Part shown: one piece after another, positions 50,865 through 60,460 of the stretch
Layout of the letters: each line of letters opens with the position of its first letter
Numbering within the stretch: the stretch's first letter is position 1
DNA from: Haladaptatus paucihalophilus DX253
GTDB lineage: Archaea; Halobacteriota; Halobacteria; Halobacteriales; Haladaptataceae
Assembly: GCF_000376445.1 (NCBI RefSeq)
Contig: NZ_AQXI01000001.1
Coordinates: 2,016,962 to 2,080,961, forward strand
Direction: 5' to 3'
DNA: 64,000 nucleotides
Position numbers and translations under genes: made by a program
The notes under the pieces: model-generated
Database searches by the model: none
Told to the model about the DNA's origin: nothing
The model's input: only the letters and a program-made list of their open reading frames with translations

Positions 50865-50987
50865 GAGTGGCTATTCTCGCTCCCTCGCATTAACTCTTCA
50901 GCCCAGCCCAATCGTTCCCGACATACCGATTACCGATGGTTTGCGGCCGGGAGTAGCTTCATTCCCTTCGGATGCTAACGTGTGACT

Positions 50988-52082
50988 ATGAGTGACGACC
51001 CCCGGAACGCCGACCGAACACGGTGTGATTTCTGTCGTCTGCCGTGTCCCGAGATTCCGGTATCGCTGGAGTACGGCGATACCACCTACGATTTCTGCTC
51101 GCGGACCTGCCGGGACGAGATGCGCCGAAGCGACCGCGTGTTCACGACCTACCACGGCTTTCGACAGATAAACACGGGTGTCTCGGCGCTCGACGACCAC
51201 CTGCCGGAGGGATTGCCGCGGAACTCGTTCGTCCTCCTTTCCGGTGAGGGTGGAACCCGCGACAACGCCATCCAGTCGGAACTCGTCTGGCGGACGCTTC
51301 GGCGCGGCGAACCCGCCATCGTCGTCAGCTTCACCGAACCTCCGATTTCCGTCATCGAGCAGTTCCTCTCGTTGGAGTGGAACGTCCTCCCGTACCTCGA
51401 ATCCGGTCTCCTACACATCCTCGATTGTTTCACGTATCGCGTCAGCGACCGCGACCGGATGTTCACTCGGATGGACGAGTGGAACCAGTTTCTCCACCGC
51501 ATCGTCGCGGACGCGACGACGACGGTCCGCGACCCGAGCGACACGAGCGAACTCCAGAACAAACTCGACAACTGCCTCGAATCGCTGTCTATGAGCGACA
51601 CCGGCGTCGTCGCCATCGACTCGCTGACCGAATTCGGATCCCTCGTCCAACCCGTTCGAGCGTACGATTTCGTCAAGGACATCCGAGCGGACATCTGCAA
51701 AGGCCGGTTCGTCATCGTCTTCGCGGGCGCGACGTTCACCGGGGAAGAGGACGCCTTTCCCCACGACATGGCCTACGTCATCGACGGAATCATCGACTTG
51801 CAGTTGGACGGATCGATAATCGAGGACGTGCTCATCAAACGGGTTCGCATCCGGAAGATGAACGGCGTCCTCACGATTCCCGAGTGGGTCGCCTACGAGT
51901 ACACCGGGGGTAACGGACTCGTCGCGTTCGACCCGATGGATGAACTCGAAAAGGCGGGTAACTTCGTGGGCGAATCCCCGGAGATAGCGTCGGAAAATCG
52001 GTCCTCCGCCGATTCCGGCGGAGGGTCGGCCGACGAAACCGACGTCCCCGGGGAGTCCGGCGAATCAAATCTGGACGAGTGA
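50988..52082 (+). CDS. KaiC/RAD55-like protein with zinc-finger start and degenerate Walker A
   Basis: This 364-residue protein combines a Cys-rich N-terminus (Cys13, 16, 20, 37 and 41; TRCDFCRLPC and DFCSRTC, TRASH-like) with a RecA/KaiC-type domain (about 55-315). The fold is clear: TGVSALDDHLPEGLPRNSFV leads into the nucleotide loop, and DTGVVAIDSLTEFGS is a good Walker B. The Walker A position reads SGEGGTRDN (85-93), missing the Lys and Ser/Thr, so ATP binding is doubtful. Haloarchaea have several such proteins (HTR-like/KaiC-like). The C-terminus is Ser/Gly/Glu-rich. Likely a regulatory or scaffold protein. Start ATG 50988. Confidence 0.85.
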   Translation: MSDDPRNADRTRCDFCRLPCPEIPVSLEYGDTTYDFCSRTCRDEMRRSDRVFTTYHGFRQINTGVSALDDHLPEGLPRNSFVLLSGEGGTRDNAIQSELVWRTLRRGEPAIVVSFTEPPISVIEQFLSLEWNVLPYLESGLLHILDCFTYRVSDRDRMFTRMDEWNQFLHRIVADATTTVRDPSDTSELQNKLDNCLESLSMSDTGVVAIDSLTEFGSLVQPVRAYDFVKDIRADICKGRFVIVFAGATFTGEEDAFPHDMAYVIDGIIDLQLDGSIIEDVLIKRVRIRKMNGVLTIPEWVAYEYTGGNGLVAFDPMDELEKAGNFVGESPEIASENRSSADSGGGSADETDVPGESGESNLDE

Positions 52083-52122
52083 CCCCGGTCGGGAATCCTC
52101 TCCCTTCAGCGCGGGGAGAGCA

Positions 52123-54450
52123 TCAATTGGCTCCTTCGAAGACTGCGTACCCGACTGCTTCCGTGGCGTGACTCGTCTCCTCGTCACCACTCTGTTCTTC
52201 TTCGACTTTGACTTCGACGCCGGTCCCCGTCAGGTTCCGGTAGCGAAGTTCCGCCGTATCCAACCCGTGGAACGTCTGCATGTCCGCGATGAACTGCGGC
52301 GAGTCGTACTGTTGCTGGAAGTCGATACGATACCACTCGTCCGTCACGGACATCCCGGTCCGCCCCACTTCGAACGGCTCACCGTCGAGCCGCCCCGTCG
52401 CTTGTTCCAGTGCGATGTATCCGACCGTTTCGGTCACGTGTCCGTTGAGGCCGCTCTCCTCCTGTACTCGCACGTCGAACGACCCCTGTGATACCTCCCT
52501 CACTCGCGTGACTATCGGGTTGGACCCGTTGAACGTCTGTGATTTCGTGAGCACGACCGGTTGCGCGTCGAAGAAATCGCCCAGCGAAACGGTACTGAAG
52601 CTATCGTTCACTGTCACGGTTCCGGCTGTCACCGAATACGTGCTCCCGTCGCCCAACGGTACCTCTCGTTCGGTCGGTTGCACCGCGAGCATGTGGGCCG
52701 TTTCGGTCGTGTGTGTTCCGCCCAAGTACTCCCACTCTTCGAGTTTGTACTGGAAGCTTCCGTCCCCGACGTTCCGCAGACGGGTGTGACACGGTTCACC
52801 CCCGTTGTACGAGAGCGGTTTCATGACCACGACCCGCGTCTCCGGAACGCCCGTCTCGGCATTCCACCACGTGTCCTCCTCCGGTTGGTTCGTGGTGAAC
52901 GACTTCGTTGCGAGGGTCGTTCCCGGTGTGAACGGTTCCCCGTCCACCGTCCACGTCGCCGGACCGCTCCCTTGCGTCGACTCGATACCGCCCGTCACGT
53001 AAAACGCGTACACTTCACCGGGCGGTATTGTTCCCTTGGCCTGCGTCGAGTTCGGGACCCGTCGCGCCGACAGCGGCCGTGCCCATCCCATGTTCACCGT
53101 CGCGCCGTCATCCCCGCTCGGGAGAACGAGATCGCCTCCCTCGATTTCGAAGGTCGATTCCGAACTGTTACCCGTGTTATCGATGCGAACGACTTTCGCC
53201 GACTGCATCGGGACCTCCCCGAGCGGCGGCGGACTCGGCAGTGCGGGTTCCGTAACCGGTGGGTCGGGGTCCCCATCGATGGTCATCCGGTTTTGCACGT
53301 ACGACGAGTTGGTCGCCGCTCCGGTGCCGCCGAGGACACCGGAAACCGTTCCCCACGTGTCCGGCTCTTCGCCGATGAACACCGCGTACTCCGAATCGTG
53401 GTCGTTGCGCACGTGGACGTTCTGGAGTCGGAGGGACTCGAGGTTCACCGGACTCCCGTCGTTCATCTGCCCCTCGTAGGTGTAGATGGCGTCGTGGTTC
53501 TTGGTCGAATCGTAGCTGATGCGGACTCTCGATACGATGATATTCTGACACGGGTGCGGTGCCGTGATCGCTCCGCCGCAACTCGACGAGGGGTATCGGT
53601 GATAGAAGTCGCTGTTGACGACGACGAGCGTCCCGTTGTAGCTGTCGATTCCCTCCGAGAGGTCGGTCGGAACGGTCGCCTCGCTGTTCACGCCGCGCTG
53701 TAGCGACCCGTTCGACCACGCTTGTCGCGCGTGCTGTGCGTCCTTTATCGAGACGGTGTTGTTCACCTCGGAGTTTCCGCCGAGACGCATGCCGTTTTGC
53801 GTGTTGCGGAAAAAGCAGTTGTACACCTTCACCGCTCCCGCGGGTTTCTTCGCGTATATCGTGTTCTCGGCCCACTGCTCGAACCAACAGCGGTTGAACA
53901 GCAGTTTCCCGCTCCCGGACTCGATCAGCACCGCCCGTCGGTTGCTCGCTTCGTCGGGTTCACACGCCCCTTCGTGGAAGTAACAATCCTGTACGAGTCC
54001 GCGGGTTCCGGCGTCCGCCGACAACCGGAAGTATGTGCGCGCATCGCTCGAATCGTTCGACCCGACGTTCGTGTCGGTGGCGGCGCGAACCTTTCCGCGG
54101 GTCACGAGCCGTTTGAGTTCCCAGTTCCCCGAGTTGGAGTTCATCCGAACGAACGGTGGGACCTCCGTGTTCCGCATGTCGAGTTCGAATCCGTCCAAGA
54201 CGAACCCCCTCGAAGACACCTCCAACCACCGCACGTCGTCGCCGGACCGTCCGGGAACGAGTCGCGCGCCGTTCGGCGCGACGAGTTCGAGATCGTCCAT
54301 GCCGGAGGGGACGACGAGTTCGTTGAGGCGGTAGGTTCCCGACGGGAAGATGATGGTCGTATCGCTACCCACGAGGTCGTCGAGAACCGAATCGATCGCC
54401 GTGTCCCCGGTATTATCGGCACCCTCCTCCACGATATCGTAGGTCGGCAT
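52123..54450 (-). CDS. Right-handed beta-helix protein with three C-terminal repeats
   Basis: This 775-residue protein has an N-terminal pectate-lyase-like right-handed parallel beta-helix (about 1-400). It starts MPTYDIVEEGADNTGDTAID, has the glycan-depolymerase/phage-spike-like entry motif IIFPSGTYRL, and then many short strands with NxxF/VxN patterns. A Pro-rich hinge (DPDPPVTEPALPSPPP) follows, then a beta domain and three related repeats of about 80 residues (roughly 510-775), each ending in TETAHML, TETVGYIALE or TEAVGYAVFE. There is no Sec or Tat signal at the chosen start, so cellular location is uncertain. Sugar binding or glycan cleavage is possible but unproven. Confidence 0.85.
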   Translation of the reverse strand: MPTYDIVEEGADNTGDTAIDSVLDDLVGSDTTIIFPSGTYRLNELVVPSGMDDLELVAPNGARLVPGRSGDDVRWLEVSSRGFVLDGFELDMRNTEVPPFVRMNSNSGNWELKRLVTRGKVRAATDTNVGSNDSSDARTYFRLSADAGTRGLVQDCYFHEGACEPDEASNRRAVLIESGSGKLLFNRCWFEQWAENTIYAKKPAGAVKVYNCFFRNTQNGMRLGGNSEVNNTVSIKDAQHARQAWSNGSLQRGVNSEATVPTDLSEGIDSYNGTLVVVNSDFYHRYPSSSCGGAITAPHPCQNIIVSRVRISYDSTKNHDAIYTYEGQMNDGSPVNLESLRLQNVHVRNDHDSEYAVFIGEEPDTWGTVSGVLGGTGAATNSSYVQNRMTIDGDPDPPVTEPALPSPPPLGEVPMQSAKVVRIDNTGNSSESTFEIEGGDLVLPSGDDGATVNMGWARPLSARRVPNSTQAKGTIPPGEVYAFYVTGGIESTQGSGPATWTVDGEPFTPGTTLATKSFTTNQPEEDTWWNAETGVPETRVVVMKPLSYNGGEPCHTRLRNVGDGSFQYKLEEWEYLGGTHTTETAHMLAVQPTEREVPLGDGSTYSVTAGTVTVNDSFSTVSLGDFFDAQPVVLTKSQTFNGSNPIVTRVREVSQGSFDVRVQEESGLNGHVTETVGYIALEQATGRLDGEPFEVGRTGMSVTDEWYRIDFQQQYDSPQFIADMQTFHGLDTAELRYRNLTGTGVEVKVEEEQSGDEETSHATEAVGYAVFEGAN

Positions 54451-54673
54451 TCAGCGCCCCTCCTTCGACCGCCGCCCGATGAAATGTTCTCGCGTTGCAA
54501 CGAGGGTTCGGTCCACGATATCGGATGCTTGTGTGCTTCCGTTACTGATTTCTCCGTGGCGCATGCTTCGTACAAAAACTGGATTCACTATTGTTATGGA
54601 TTACCTGAAGATTGAATATTGGATTCAGGAACGTCATAACAATACTAAAAACGGTTGTTTTTATACTCGAATA

Positions 54674-56332
54674 ATGTCTGGAGAATCACCACCGCGAACG
54701 GGCACTGACCGACGAACGTTCCTGAAAACCGTCGGTATTACGATAGGTGTCGCAAGCTACGGGAGTACCGTCTCCGTCGCTGGCGATGGCACGGGTGGAC
54801 GGGAAAACGGCTGGAACGGACCTCGGTCCGGCCCGGGTAGGGCGGGAGCGACCGGCGATAGCGGTCCCGCCCCGTTTCCCACACTCGACTGGAAGATGGA
54901 CTTGGACGGCGGTATGTACCACGTCGAACCCGTCGTCGCCGATGATGTCGTGTACCTCGCCGCGACGACGAACAACACCCCCGGGGAACGGTCCGGCTAT
55001 CTCGGCGCGTACGATATCGAAACCGGCGACAGACGGTGGAAGCGCACCGATGTCTTCAGTCCGAAGACCCCCGCGACCGACGGCGAACGGCTCTATTTTT
55101 CCACACACACCTCGGAGGAAGCCGACGGGGACGGGTTATATGCGCTGGACGCCGAGTCGGGGGCGACGACGTGGAAGCGGACGGACCACGACGTGTGGTC
55201 CCCGCCCGTCGTCGCGGGCGACCGGCTATTCACGTCGAACCGCGATGGTACGTACGCCTTCGACCGCGAAAACGGCGAAATCGTGTGGAAGACCAATGGT
55301 GTCAGCGGACTCGCGAAGGACGTCGGCGATGCCCTGAGTTACGCTGACGAAACGGTCTTCGTGAGCGACGGAAACGCGCTCGACGCGACGGACGGGTCGG
55401 TGAAGTGGCGTACGCCCCAGGACGACGCGACCCTCGGCACGCCCGCGACGAACGGCGAGATGGTGTACTACACTCAAACCGATTACATCGCCGCCGATGA
55501 CACGACCGTCAAGATAGAAGCTCGGTCGTCCGACACCGGGGAGGTCGAGTGGACGTACGAATCCAAAGGTGACAACAGGTGGGACGGCCGTCCTGCCATC
55601 ACCGACAGTCACGTCTTTTTGGTCGATTTGGACGCCGAATCGACTCTTCGAGCGCTCGATGCGGATTCCGGCGAAACGGCATGGGAGACGGAACTACAGG
55701 GACGGTTCCTCAGCAGTCCTGTCGTGGGTGACGAGACGGTATATTTGGGCTCCCGGTACGCGCCGAAGTTGAACCCGGCGGCCGGTAGCGGACTCGTTCA
55801 CGCCGTCGATAGCGCGACCGGCGACCTGCGGTGGTCGTGTCTGCTCGACAACGACGGCTTGGAAACGTCGCCGGAAGACGCTCCGGCCGCAGGGGAACCC
55901 GTCGTTACCGATGGCAAACTGTACGCCGTGACGTATCCAGCCAACGCGACGCTCGATTACAAGTACACCTACTACTCGAACTTCTTCGTCCTCGGGCCGT
56001 GCGACCGGCGACCGGACGGCGACGAGCGACTTCCGTCCGATGGCCCCGACGGAGGGGACGACTTCCCGCCGCTCGACGTGTGTATCGATGTCGTATCGAA
56101 TCTCGATTTAGATTCCTTGGATGTCGGGGATATCGTTCGACTCGCCGCTTCCTGTTCGACCGGGCGAGAACTGGAGTTCGCGTGGGACATCGACGGTGAC
56201 GGTCAGTACGAGGAGTCCGGTTCGGTAGTCTCGGCTACCATCCCGACGTGCGGGTCGCTGACGGTGGAACTGAAAGTCACGGATGCGAACGGTGCCACCG
56301 ACACGGCGACCGTTCGACTCTCTACGAACTGA
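54674..56332 (+). CDS. Tat-exported PQQ-like beta-propeller protein with PKD domain
   Basis: This 552-residue protein has a twin-arginine signal (TDRRTFLKTVGITIGVASYG) ending near residue 38. A propeller follows (about 70-440) of repeated YALDAESGATTWK / YAFDRENGEIVWK blocks, as in PQQ-binding/BamB-like repeats. A Pro/Asp-rich linker (about 445-465) leads to a PKD-like immunoglobulin domain (about 468-552) with FAWDIDGDGQYEESG and DANGATDTATV. No PQQ-binding residues are assured and no membrane anchor is seen. It should act outside the cell as a binding or scaffold protein. Start ATG 54674. It diverges from the beta-helix gene across 223 bp. Confidence 0.9.
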   Translation: MSGESPPRTGTDRRTFLKTVGITIGVASYGSTVSVAGDGTGGRENGWNGPRSGPGRAGATGDSGPAPFPTLDWKMDLDGGMYHVEPVVADDVVYLAATTNNTPGERSGYLGAYDIETGDRRWKRTDVFSPKTPATDGERLYFSTHTSEEADGDGLYALDAESGATTWKRTDHDVWSPPVVAGDRLFTSNRDGTYAFDRENGEIVWKTNGVSGLAKDVGDALSYADETVFVSDGNALDATDGSVKWRTPQDDATLGTPATNGEMVYYTQTDYIAADDTTVKIEARSSDTGEVEWTYESKGDNRWDGRPAITDSHVFLVDLDAESTLRALDADSGETAWETELQGRFLSSPVVGDETVYLGSRYAPKLNPAAGSGLVHAVDSATGDLRWSCLLDNDGLETSPEDAPAAGEPVVTDGKLYAVTYPANATLDYKYTYYSNFFVLGPCDRRPDGDERLPSDGPDGGDDFPPLDVCIDVVSNLDLDSLDVGDIVRLAASCSTGRELEFAWDIDGDGQYEESGSVVSATIPTCGSLTVELKVTDANGATDTATVRLSTN

Positions 56333-56392
56333 GTCTTCGTCACCGACCGTTCGACTCTCTACGAACTGAGTCTTCGTCACCGACCGTTCGAC
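56307..56392. repeat. 37-bp tandem repeat across the propeller stop codon
   Basis: CGACCGTTCGACTCTCTACG followed by AACTGAGTCTTCGTCAC occurs at 56307-56343 and again at 56344-56380, with a 12-bp start of a third copy (56381-56392). The stop codon TGA (56330-56332) lies inside the first unit, so the second copy is untranslated. Confidence 0.95.
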
Positions 56393-56494
56393 CTGCCGAG
56401 GTTGGCGTCGGGGTCTCCGAACCGCCCCGATACTGTCAGCGGAATAACTGGCAGAAATTCTTGACATGCAAGCAGTTATCTGGCCGCCGTTGCA

Positions 56495-57718
56495 ATGCCA
56501 CCCCATGAATTACCGACCACGGACGGTGGTTCGGTGCGCGTAGTCGCCAAGTTCGGAGGCACCAGCCTCGGGAGCGGTGACCGCATCAACCGTGCCGCAG
56601 ATTCAGTAGCAGCAGCCGTCGAAGCAGGACACGAAATCGCCGTCGTCGCCAGCGCGATGGGCAACACGACCGACGAACTCCTCGACGAAATCCACTTCGA
56701 CGCGGACGAACCCGACCGCGCCGAAATCGTCAGCATGGGCGAGCGCACGAGCGTCCGCATGCTCAAGGCCGCCCTGTCCGCGCGCGGCGTGGACGCGATG
56801 TTTCTCGAACCCGGCAGCGAGCAGTGGCCCGTCATCACCGACAAGCGCGGGGAAGTCAACGTCGAGGCGACGAAGGAACGCGCCGCCGAACTCGCGTCGG
56901 AGTTGGACGGCATCGTTCCCGTCATCACCGGATTCCTCGCCGAGAATGAGGAGGGCGGCGTGACGACGCTCGGCCGCGGCGGCAGCGACACGACGGCCGT
57001 GATGCTCGGCACCTACATGGACGCCGACGAAGTGGTCATCGTCACCGACGTGGAGGGCGTCATGACCGGCGACCCGAGCGTCGTGGAAGGCGCGCGGAAC
57101 GTCGGCGAAATCACGGTGGACGAACTCCGAAACCTCTCGTTCCGCGGAGCGGAGGTCGTCGCGCCGTCGGCGCTCTCGTACAAGGACGACAACCTACACG
57201 TTCGCGTCGTCCACTACCAGCACGGCGACCTGCTGGCCGGCGGGACGAACGTCACGGGACAGTTCGAGAACCTCATCGACATGCGCGAGTCGCCGCTTTC
57301 CTGCATGACCTTGGCGGGACGTGCGATTCGAAACCGCCCCGGCATCCTCGCCGACCTCTCCACCGCGCTCGGAACGGGCAACATCAACATCGACGCGGTG
57401 GCGAGCGGCATGGACAGCATCACGTTCTACGTGGACACGGAGGAGGCCGAACGCGCCGAGAACATCCTTCATCAGGAAGTCATCGACGAGGAATCGCTCT
57501 CCAGCGTGACGGTGGACGACCCCATCGCCGTGATTCGGGTGACGGGCGGCGAACTCCCGAACGAACCGGGAATCATCCACGAACTCGTGGACCCCATCGC
57601 GGAAGCGCACATCAACATCCACGACCTCATCACCAGCGCGACCAGCGTCGCCCTGTTCGTGGACTGGGACGACAGGGAACAGACCCTCGAAATCCTTCAG
57701 AACCACTTCCAGCAGTAG
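56495..57718 (+). CDS. lysC: Aspartate kinase
   Basis: This 407-residue kinase phosphorylates aspartate, the first step toward threonine, methionine and lysine. The amino-acid-kinase domain shows [14 protein letters not shown] (16-30), a catalytic region with [12 protein letters not shown] and a [11 protein letters not shown] loop, followed by two ACT domains for allosteric control (about 265-335 with [22 protein letters not shown] and about 345-407). The ATG at 56495 was used; a GTG near 56535 that would start closer to the usual first residues is an alternative. Threonine synthase (thrC) is 24 kb away. Confidence 0.96.
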   Translation: MPPHELPTTDGGSVRVVAKFGGTSLGSGDRINRAADSVAAAVEAGHEIAVVASAMGNTTDELLDEIHFDADEPDRAEIVSMGERTSVRMLKAALSARGVDAMFLEPGSEQWPVITDKRGEVNVEATKERAAELASELDGIVPVITGFLAENEEGGVTTLGRGGSDTTAVMLGTYMDADEVVIVTDVEGVMTGDPSVVEGARNVGEITVDELRNLSFRGAEVVAPSALSYKDDNLHVRVVHYQHGDLLAGGTNVTGQFENLIDMRESPLSCMTLAGRAIRNRPGILADLSTALGTGNINIDAVASGMDSITFYVDTEEAERAENILHQEVIDEESLSSVTVDDPIAVIRVTGGELPNEPGIIHELVDPIAEAHINIHDLITSATSVALFVDWDDREQTLEILQNHFQQ

Positions 57719-57914
57719 GGACGATCACCATCGGACGGTCGGTGTTGTGTTTCCGTCCGTGACGTTCGTTCACCGCTCGCGTCGTTTTTCCGCCGATTCG
57801 ATACTCACATGTCGCATGGAAACGTACAGCATGGGTCCGGACCGGACCGACTTGCTTCTACCCCACTCGCTCCCACCCGACCTCTCCCCCGTTCCCGCGC
57901 ACCTCTCGACACAA

Positions 57915-57921
57915 ACTTTAC
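57915..57921 (+). promoter_or_regulatory. TATA-like element of hemL
   Basis: ACTTTAC lies 24-30 bases before ATG 57945, consistent with a leaderless mRNA. Confidence 0.55.
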
Positions 57922-57944
57922 GCGGGAGTCCGAACCGGCCGAAC

Positions 57945-59285
57945 ATGAACCGCGAGCGCTCACGAAACCTGTACGACCGCGCGCTGTCAGTGACGCCGGG
58001 CGGCGTCAACTCGCCCGTTCGGGCCGTCCGACCGTATCCCTTCTTCGTCGAACGCGGCGACGGTGCACACGTCATCGACGCGGACGGGAACAAGTACATC
58101 GACTACGTGATGGGCTACGGGCCGCTCCTGTTGGGCCACGACCTGCCACAACCGGTGCAGTCGGCCGTCCAATCTCAACTCGCCGACGGGCCGATGTACG
58201 GCGCGCCGACGGAAGTCGAGGTGGAACTCGCCGAATTCGTCACCCGCCACGTCCCGAGCGTCGAGATGATTCGGTTCGTCAACAGCGGGACGGAGGCGAC
58301 CTCTTCCGCCGTGCGCCTCGCCCGCGGCTACACCGGGCGCGACAAAATCGTCGTCATGCAGGGCAGCTATCACGGCGCACAGGAATCGACGCTCGTGCAG
58401 GGCACCGCCGGGATGGCTTCGGAGCCGAGCTCGAACGGAATTCCGCCCGCGTTCGCCGAGGAGACCATCACGCTCCCGTTCAACGACGCCGACGCGGCCC
58501 GCGAACTCTTCGAGGAGCGCGGCGACGAAATCGCCTGCGTCCTCACCGAGCCGATTCTGGGCAACTGCGCCAGCGTGCCGCCGGTCGATGGGTATCTGGA
58601 GACCCTCCGCGAGCTGACGGAGGACCACGGCTCCCTGCTCATCTTCGACGAGGTGATGACCGGGTTCCGCATCGGCGGGTTGCAGTGTGCACAGGGCAAG
58701 TTCGGCATCACGCCCGACCTGACGACGCTCGCCAAGGTCATCGGCGGCGGGTTCCCGGTCGGTGCCATCGGCGGCCGCGCGGATATCATCGAGCAGTTCG
58801 CGCCGACCGGCGACGTGTTTCAGGCGGGCACCTACTCCGGCCATCCGCTCTCGCTGACCGCCGGACTGGAAACGCTCCGCTACGCCGCGAAAAACGACGT
58901 GTACGACCACGTTCGGTCGCTCGGCGACCAACTCCGCGCGGGGCTGACCGACATCCTCGAAGACCGCGCGCCGGAGTACACCGTCGTCGGCACGGACAGC
59001 ATGTTCAAAGTCATCTTCACGCGCGACGGCCCCCGCGACTTGGAGGGCCAGTGTGCGGCCGGATGCAGTCAGGACCCCGACTGTCCTCGCTTCGAGTACT
59101 GTCCGAAGGACAAGGGCGACGTGAACCGCGCCGAAACCGAACGCTGGGAGCGACTGTTCTGGCCCGCGATGCTCGACCAAGGGGTCTTCCTCACGGCCAA
59201 TCAGTTCGAATCGCAGTTCATCAGCTACGCTCACACCGAGGAGGACATCGAGCAGACGCTGGAGGCGTACAAGGACGCGCTGTAA
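57945..59285 (+). CDS. hemL: Glutamate-1-semialdehyde 2,1-aminomutase
   Basis: This 446-residue PLP enzyme makes 5-aminolevulinate from glutamate-1-semialdehyde. Features are [11 protein letters not shown] near the start, [17 protein letters not shown] for PLP contact, FDEVMTGFR with the Asp, and the Schiff-base Lys264 in [13 protein letters not shown]. An insert near 368-390 contains four cysteines (Cys370, 374, 380, 386; spacing C-x3-C-x5-C-x5-C) that is absent from the usual bacterial enzyme. It might bind a metal or an iron-sulfur cluster, or stabilise the fold. The ATG at 57945 is supported by a TATA-like element at leaderless distance; the open frame upstream has no family likeness. Confidence 0.96.
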   Translation: MNRERSRNLYDRALSVTPGGVNSPVRAVRPYPFFVERGDGAHVIDADGNKYIDYVMGYGPLLLGHDLPQPVQSAVQSQLADGPMYGAPTEVEVELAEFVTRHVPSVEMIRFVNSGTEATSSAVRLARGYTGRDKIVVMQGSYHGAQESTLVQGTAGMASEPSSNGIPPAFAEETITLPFNDADAARELFEERGDEIACVLTEPILGNCASVPPVDGYLETLRELTEDHGSLLIFDEVMTGFRIGGLQCAQGKFGITPDLTTLAKVIGGGFPVGAIGGRADIIEQFAPTGDVFQAGTYSGHPLSLTAGLETLRYAAKNDVYDHVRSLGDQLRAGLTDILEDRAPEYTVVGTDSMFKVIFTRDGPRDLEGQCAAGCSQDPDCPRFEYCPKDKGDVNRAETERWERLFWPAMLDQGVFLTANQFESQFISYAHTEEDIEQTLEAYKDAL

Positions 59286-59448
59286 CGGCCGCCGAACCGG
59301 ACGAGACCCCCTCTACTCGACGGACTCGCTGCCTGACGAGACTCCCGACCTAACAGACAACCCTCGACGACTCCGACGATTCTTTCTCCGGACGGGGACG
59401 TTTGAGAGACGACATTCGTTTTATCCCTCCGTCCCAAGTGACGAACAG

Positions 59449-59907
59449 ATGCAACGCCCAAAACTCTCCGGCGACCGGGTACAGTCGCGCTGGTGGTACT
59501 GGATTGCGGCGGTGCCGGTGGTGTTCGTCTTCTGGGTCGTGACGGTCGCGTGGGTCGCGTTCGCCATCTCGCTGGAACCGAACATCCTCCCCTCGACGTA
59601 CGACTCGCCCATCGTCCACGCCGCTCTCGTCTCGTTGGTCGCGGTCGGCATCCCCTTCGCCGTCCTCATCGCCGTGTTTCCGTTCGCGGTGTTTCAAGAC
59701 ACGCAGGCGATACACCGCGCCGAACAGGGCTGGAAACCGCCGAGCGGAAACTACGCGCTCACCGGCCTCCTCGGACTGGCCGCCGCGGTCGTCGTCTGGC
59801 TGTTGACGAGCGATATCTCGTCCGCGGTCATCGCCGGATTCGTCCTGAGCGTCCCCTTCGCGCTGTACTACCTCCGCGAACGCCACGACAACCTCGGCGT
59901 TCCGTGA
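59449..59907 (+). CDS. Membrane protein, four helices
   Basis: This 152-residue hydrophobic protein has a Trp-rich first helix (YWIAAVPVVFVFWVVTVAWV), a second helix after a short outside loop, and a central cytoplasmic loop FQDTQAIHRAEQGWKPPSG. Two further helices end with a LRERHDNLGVP tail. No family is recognised. It lies between hemL and the convergent Nudix gene (13 bases apart at the ends). Function unknown. Confidence 0.78.
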   Translation: MQRPKLSGDRVQSRWWYWIAAVPVVFVFWVVTVAWVAFAISLEPNILPSTYDSPIVHAALVSLVAVGIPFAVLIAVFPFAVFQDTQAIHRAEQGWKPPSGNYALTGLLGLAAAVVVWLLTSDISSAVIAGFVLSVPFALYYLRERHDNLGVP

Positions 59908-59920
59908 CCGGGAACGGCGC

Positions 59921-60460
59921 TCAGATATCGCCCGTCTCGAGCGGGTCCGCGGCACGCGCGGCGGCGAGCTCCGCCAACACTTCTTCCGTCGTCATCTCCG
60001 TGTCCGCGTAAGGGTCGGTCACTGCCGCGAACGGCTCCGCGTCGTCGAGAGTTGCGGCGCGCTCGACGGCGCGCGCCATTCGTCCGCCGAAGATGGCTTT
60101 CAGCCGCTCCGCCGCCGTTTCGGGCGAAACCCACTCGTAGCCGTCGTGCTCATCGTTCAGGACTATCTCCGTCTCGTCCGTTTCGCATCGGTAGACGAGC
60201 GTCACGACCGGATTTCCGGTTTCGGCGTCCACCCATCCGCCGTACGCCGCATCGACTGGTGGTCCGATTCTGGCGTCCACGTCGAGTTCCTCCCGTAGTT
60301 CGCGCCGAAGTCCGCCGACGAGCGTTTCGCCGTACTCGAATCGGCCTCCCGGGGGTTCCCAGTGGTCCGCTACTTTCGTCACCAGCACGTTCCCGTTCGG
60401 GCCGAAGAGGACGGCTTTCTGCGTGATTTGACCGACGTACTGTTCGCGTTCGTTCGTCAT
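59921..60460 (-). CDS. Nudix hydrolase
   Basis: This 179-residue hydrolase of nucleoside diphosphates linked to other moieties has a full Nudix box starting GGRFEYGETLVGGLRRELRE and continuing ELDVD, which fits Gx5Ex7REUxEExGU except for the last Gly. The preceding ADHWEPPGG gives substrate contacts. The C-terminal third (about 125-179) is Ala/Glu-rich and helical, beyond the normal domain. Substrate not evident. The ATG lies at 60458-60460. Confidence 0.93.
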   Translation of the reverse strand: MTNEREQYVGQITQKAVLFGPNGNVLVTKVADHWEPPGGRFEYGETLVGGLRRELREELDVDARIGPPVDAAYGGWVDAETGNPVVTLVYRCETDETEIVLNDEHDGYEWVSPETAAERLKAIFGGRMARAVERAATLDDAEPFAAVTDPYADTEMTTEEVLAELAAARAADPLETGDI

